Below, in pieces: positions 63,190 to 64,000 of a DNA stretch of 64,000 nt. Source of the stretch: Cervus elaphus (taxonomy: Eukaryota > Chordata > Mammalia > Artiodactyla > Cervidae); assembly GCF_910594005.1 (NCBI RefSeq), contig NC_057816.1, positions 38,865,797 to 38,929,796 of the forward strand, given 5' to 3'. The notes under the pieces are model-generated. The model ran no database searches and was not told the DNA's origin. It saw nothing but the letters and a program-made list of their open reading frames with translations. Made by a program: the position numbers and the translations under genes. Within the stretch, counting starts at the first letter, position 1, and every line of letters starts with the position of its first letter.

Positions 63190-63330
63190 GGAGCAAGAAC
63201 TCTGAACCCAGAATCCAGCTCTTAGTTCTTCCTTCACTGACTCACCCTGAGGCAATCACACAGTATCTTTACGCAGTTTTCTCACTATCTCTATAAAATA
63301 TGGATGACTTTTATAGGATTTCTATAAGGG
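63190..63330 (+). mobile_element. SINE MIR fragment
   Basis: Forward: gaacccagaatccagctctt, ccttcactgactcaccctga, ggcaatcacacagtatcttt, cagttttctcactatctcta, taaaatatggatgac. Confidence 0.6.
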
Positions 63331-63759
63331 AATTGCCAATTAATAATTGTAGTAGGAAGCTGGAAAATACAGGTTATATTAGTCATAGATTTTAATACTG
63401 CATGGTTTTGTTGTGGTGGTTAGGAAACTGTTGGAGCTGGAGTGGGGGGAATCAATATTAACTGAGCCTGATGTGCCGATCACTGGTTTTCATTCAAATT
63501 CCACCACAAAGATCTCAGACAAGGAATGGGATTCAGTCTTTGATTAATAAACTAGAAAACCAGCTTTCAGAAAAATTAAGAAAGTTGTTCAAGAACACCC
63601 AGACAGTAAAATCAGAATTTAAAATACCTGATGGACTTCAAACCCCTGTCTTTTCATTATACTCTAATATTTCTTATCATTACTCTCTTCATTCATTTCT
63701 CTAACACTTGCTCTACACCAGGGATTACCTTAATCTGAGGTTATTCAAAAATAAGTTGG
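63331..63759. other. Non-coding DNA with a possible MIR (-)
   Basis: About 63565-63660 (agaaagttgttcaagaacac, ccagacagtaaaatcagaat) resembles a reversed MIR core. No gene. Confidence 0.4.
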
Positions 63760-64000
63760 ACGCAAAGAAAATTAAAACCACAATGAGGTATCACCTCACA
63801 CATTTTAGAATGGATATCATCTAAAAGACAAGAAATGAGAATTGTAGGCATGGGAATGGAGAGAAGGGAACTCACATAAAGTGGTACAGCTACTATGGAA
63901 ATAGTATGGAGGTTTCTAAAAAAAATTCCTAAAAAACAAAACTACCATGCAATTTAGCAATCCCACTTTTGGGTACAAATCCAAAGAAAATGAAATCACT
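63760..64000 (+). mobile_element. Old L1 (L1M) end of ORF2, continues past the window
   Basis: Forward L1: aaccacaatgaggtatcacc, tcacacattttagaatggat, ggtacagctactatggaaat, agtatggaggtttctaaaaa, gcaatcccacttttgggtac, aaatccaaagaaaatgaaat. This is the well-known terminal ORF2 region, decayed. It should continue into the 3'UTR beyond base 64000. Confidence 0.85.

Overview
The window is nuclear DNA from a pecoran ruminant (bovid or deer type). It carries at least 29 tRNA-headed or BovA-type SINEs (Bov-tA/Bov-A2), ten 5'-truncated BovB (RTE-clade) LINE copies, tRNA-Glu CHR-type SINE pieces and artiodactyl L1 3' tails, over a background of old mammalian MIR, L2, L1M, LTR and DNA-transposon remains. 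BovB with Bov-tA is diagnostic of ruminants. The sequence does not let me choose among cattle, sheep, goat, yak or deer.

I find no host protein-coding exon, rRNA, functional tRNA, CpG island or CRISPR array that I can support. The long open frames are BovB reverse-transcriptase remnants, their antisense shadows, or frames across SINEs. The window reads as gene desert or the inside of a large intron.

Layout. 1-6.2 kb: AT-rich DNA with four Bov-tA-type SINEs, MIRs and one L1 tail. 7.1-8.8 kb: the longest BovB copy (minus). 9.2-11.1 kb: a 152-codon frame of unknown status, L2 and a probable LTR. 11.4-12.0 kb: BovB (minus). 13.6-15.3 kb: Bov-tA and MIRs. 16.1-17.9 kb: an old L1 hit by five younger pieces. 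18-26.5 kb: a CTCF-type motif, a SINE chimera, Bov-tA/L2/BovB and two repeat-free blocks. 27.1-29.1 kb: L1 tails and a 1.4-kb BovB (plus). 30.4-33.7 kb: the 5' half of an old L1 with three nested insertions. 33.7-36.5 kb: LTR-like DNA and SINEs. 36.8 kb: mariner-type palindromic MITE. 37.6-38.6 kb: BovB with an intact YADD box. 39-47.7 kb: G-rich and alternating tracts, MIR and L2 split by younger elements, and an hAT-type remnant. 47.9-49.1 kb: a repeat-poor block rich in homeodomain-type sites. 49.3-50.5 kb: L2 split by BovB, then Bov-tA. 51-58.6 kb: MIR, L2 and SINEs, including two Bov-tA copies with the same dimeric-head structure. 58.8-60.7 kb: repeat-poor DNA. 61.2 kb: CHR-type SINE. 62.5-64 kb: L2/MIR, then an old L1 running off the window.

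The elements show a clear time order. MIR, L2, L1M and LTR fragments are hosts; artiodactyl L1 tails, BovB and Bov-tA are guests, many still flanked by 7-14 bp target-site duplications. BovB is thought to supply the reverse transcriptase that mobilises Bov-tA and Bov-A2. No copy here could do so, because all lack the N-terminal endonuclease region. I did not find a convincing new gene system. The best leads are the repeat-poor blocks, as possible conserved non-coding elements, and several unusual retroposition products. Family names and boundaries were set by eye, so edges are usually good to about 5-15 bases.
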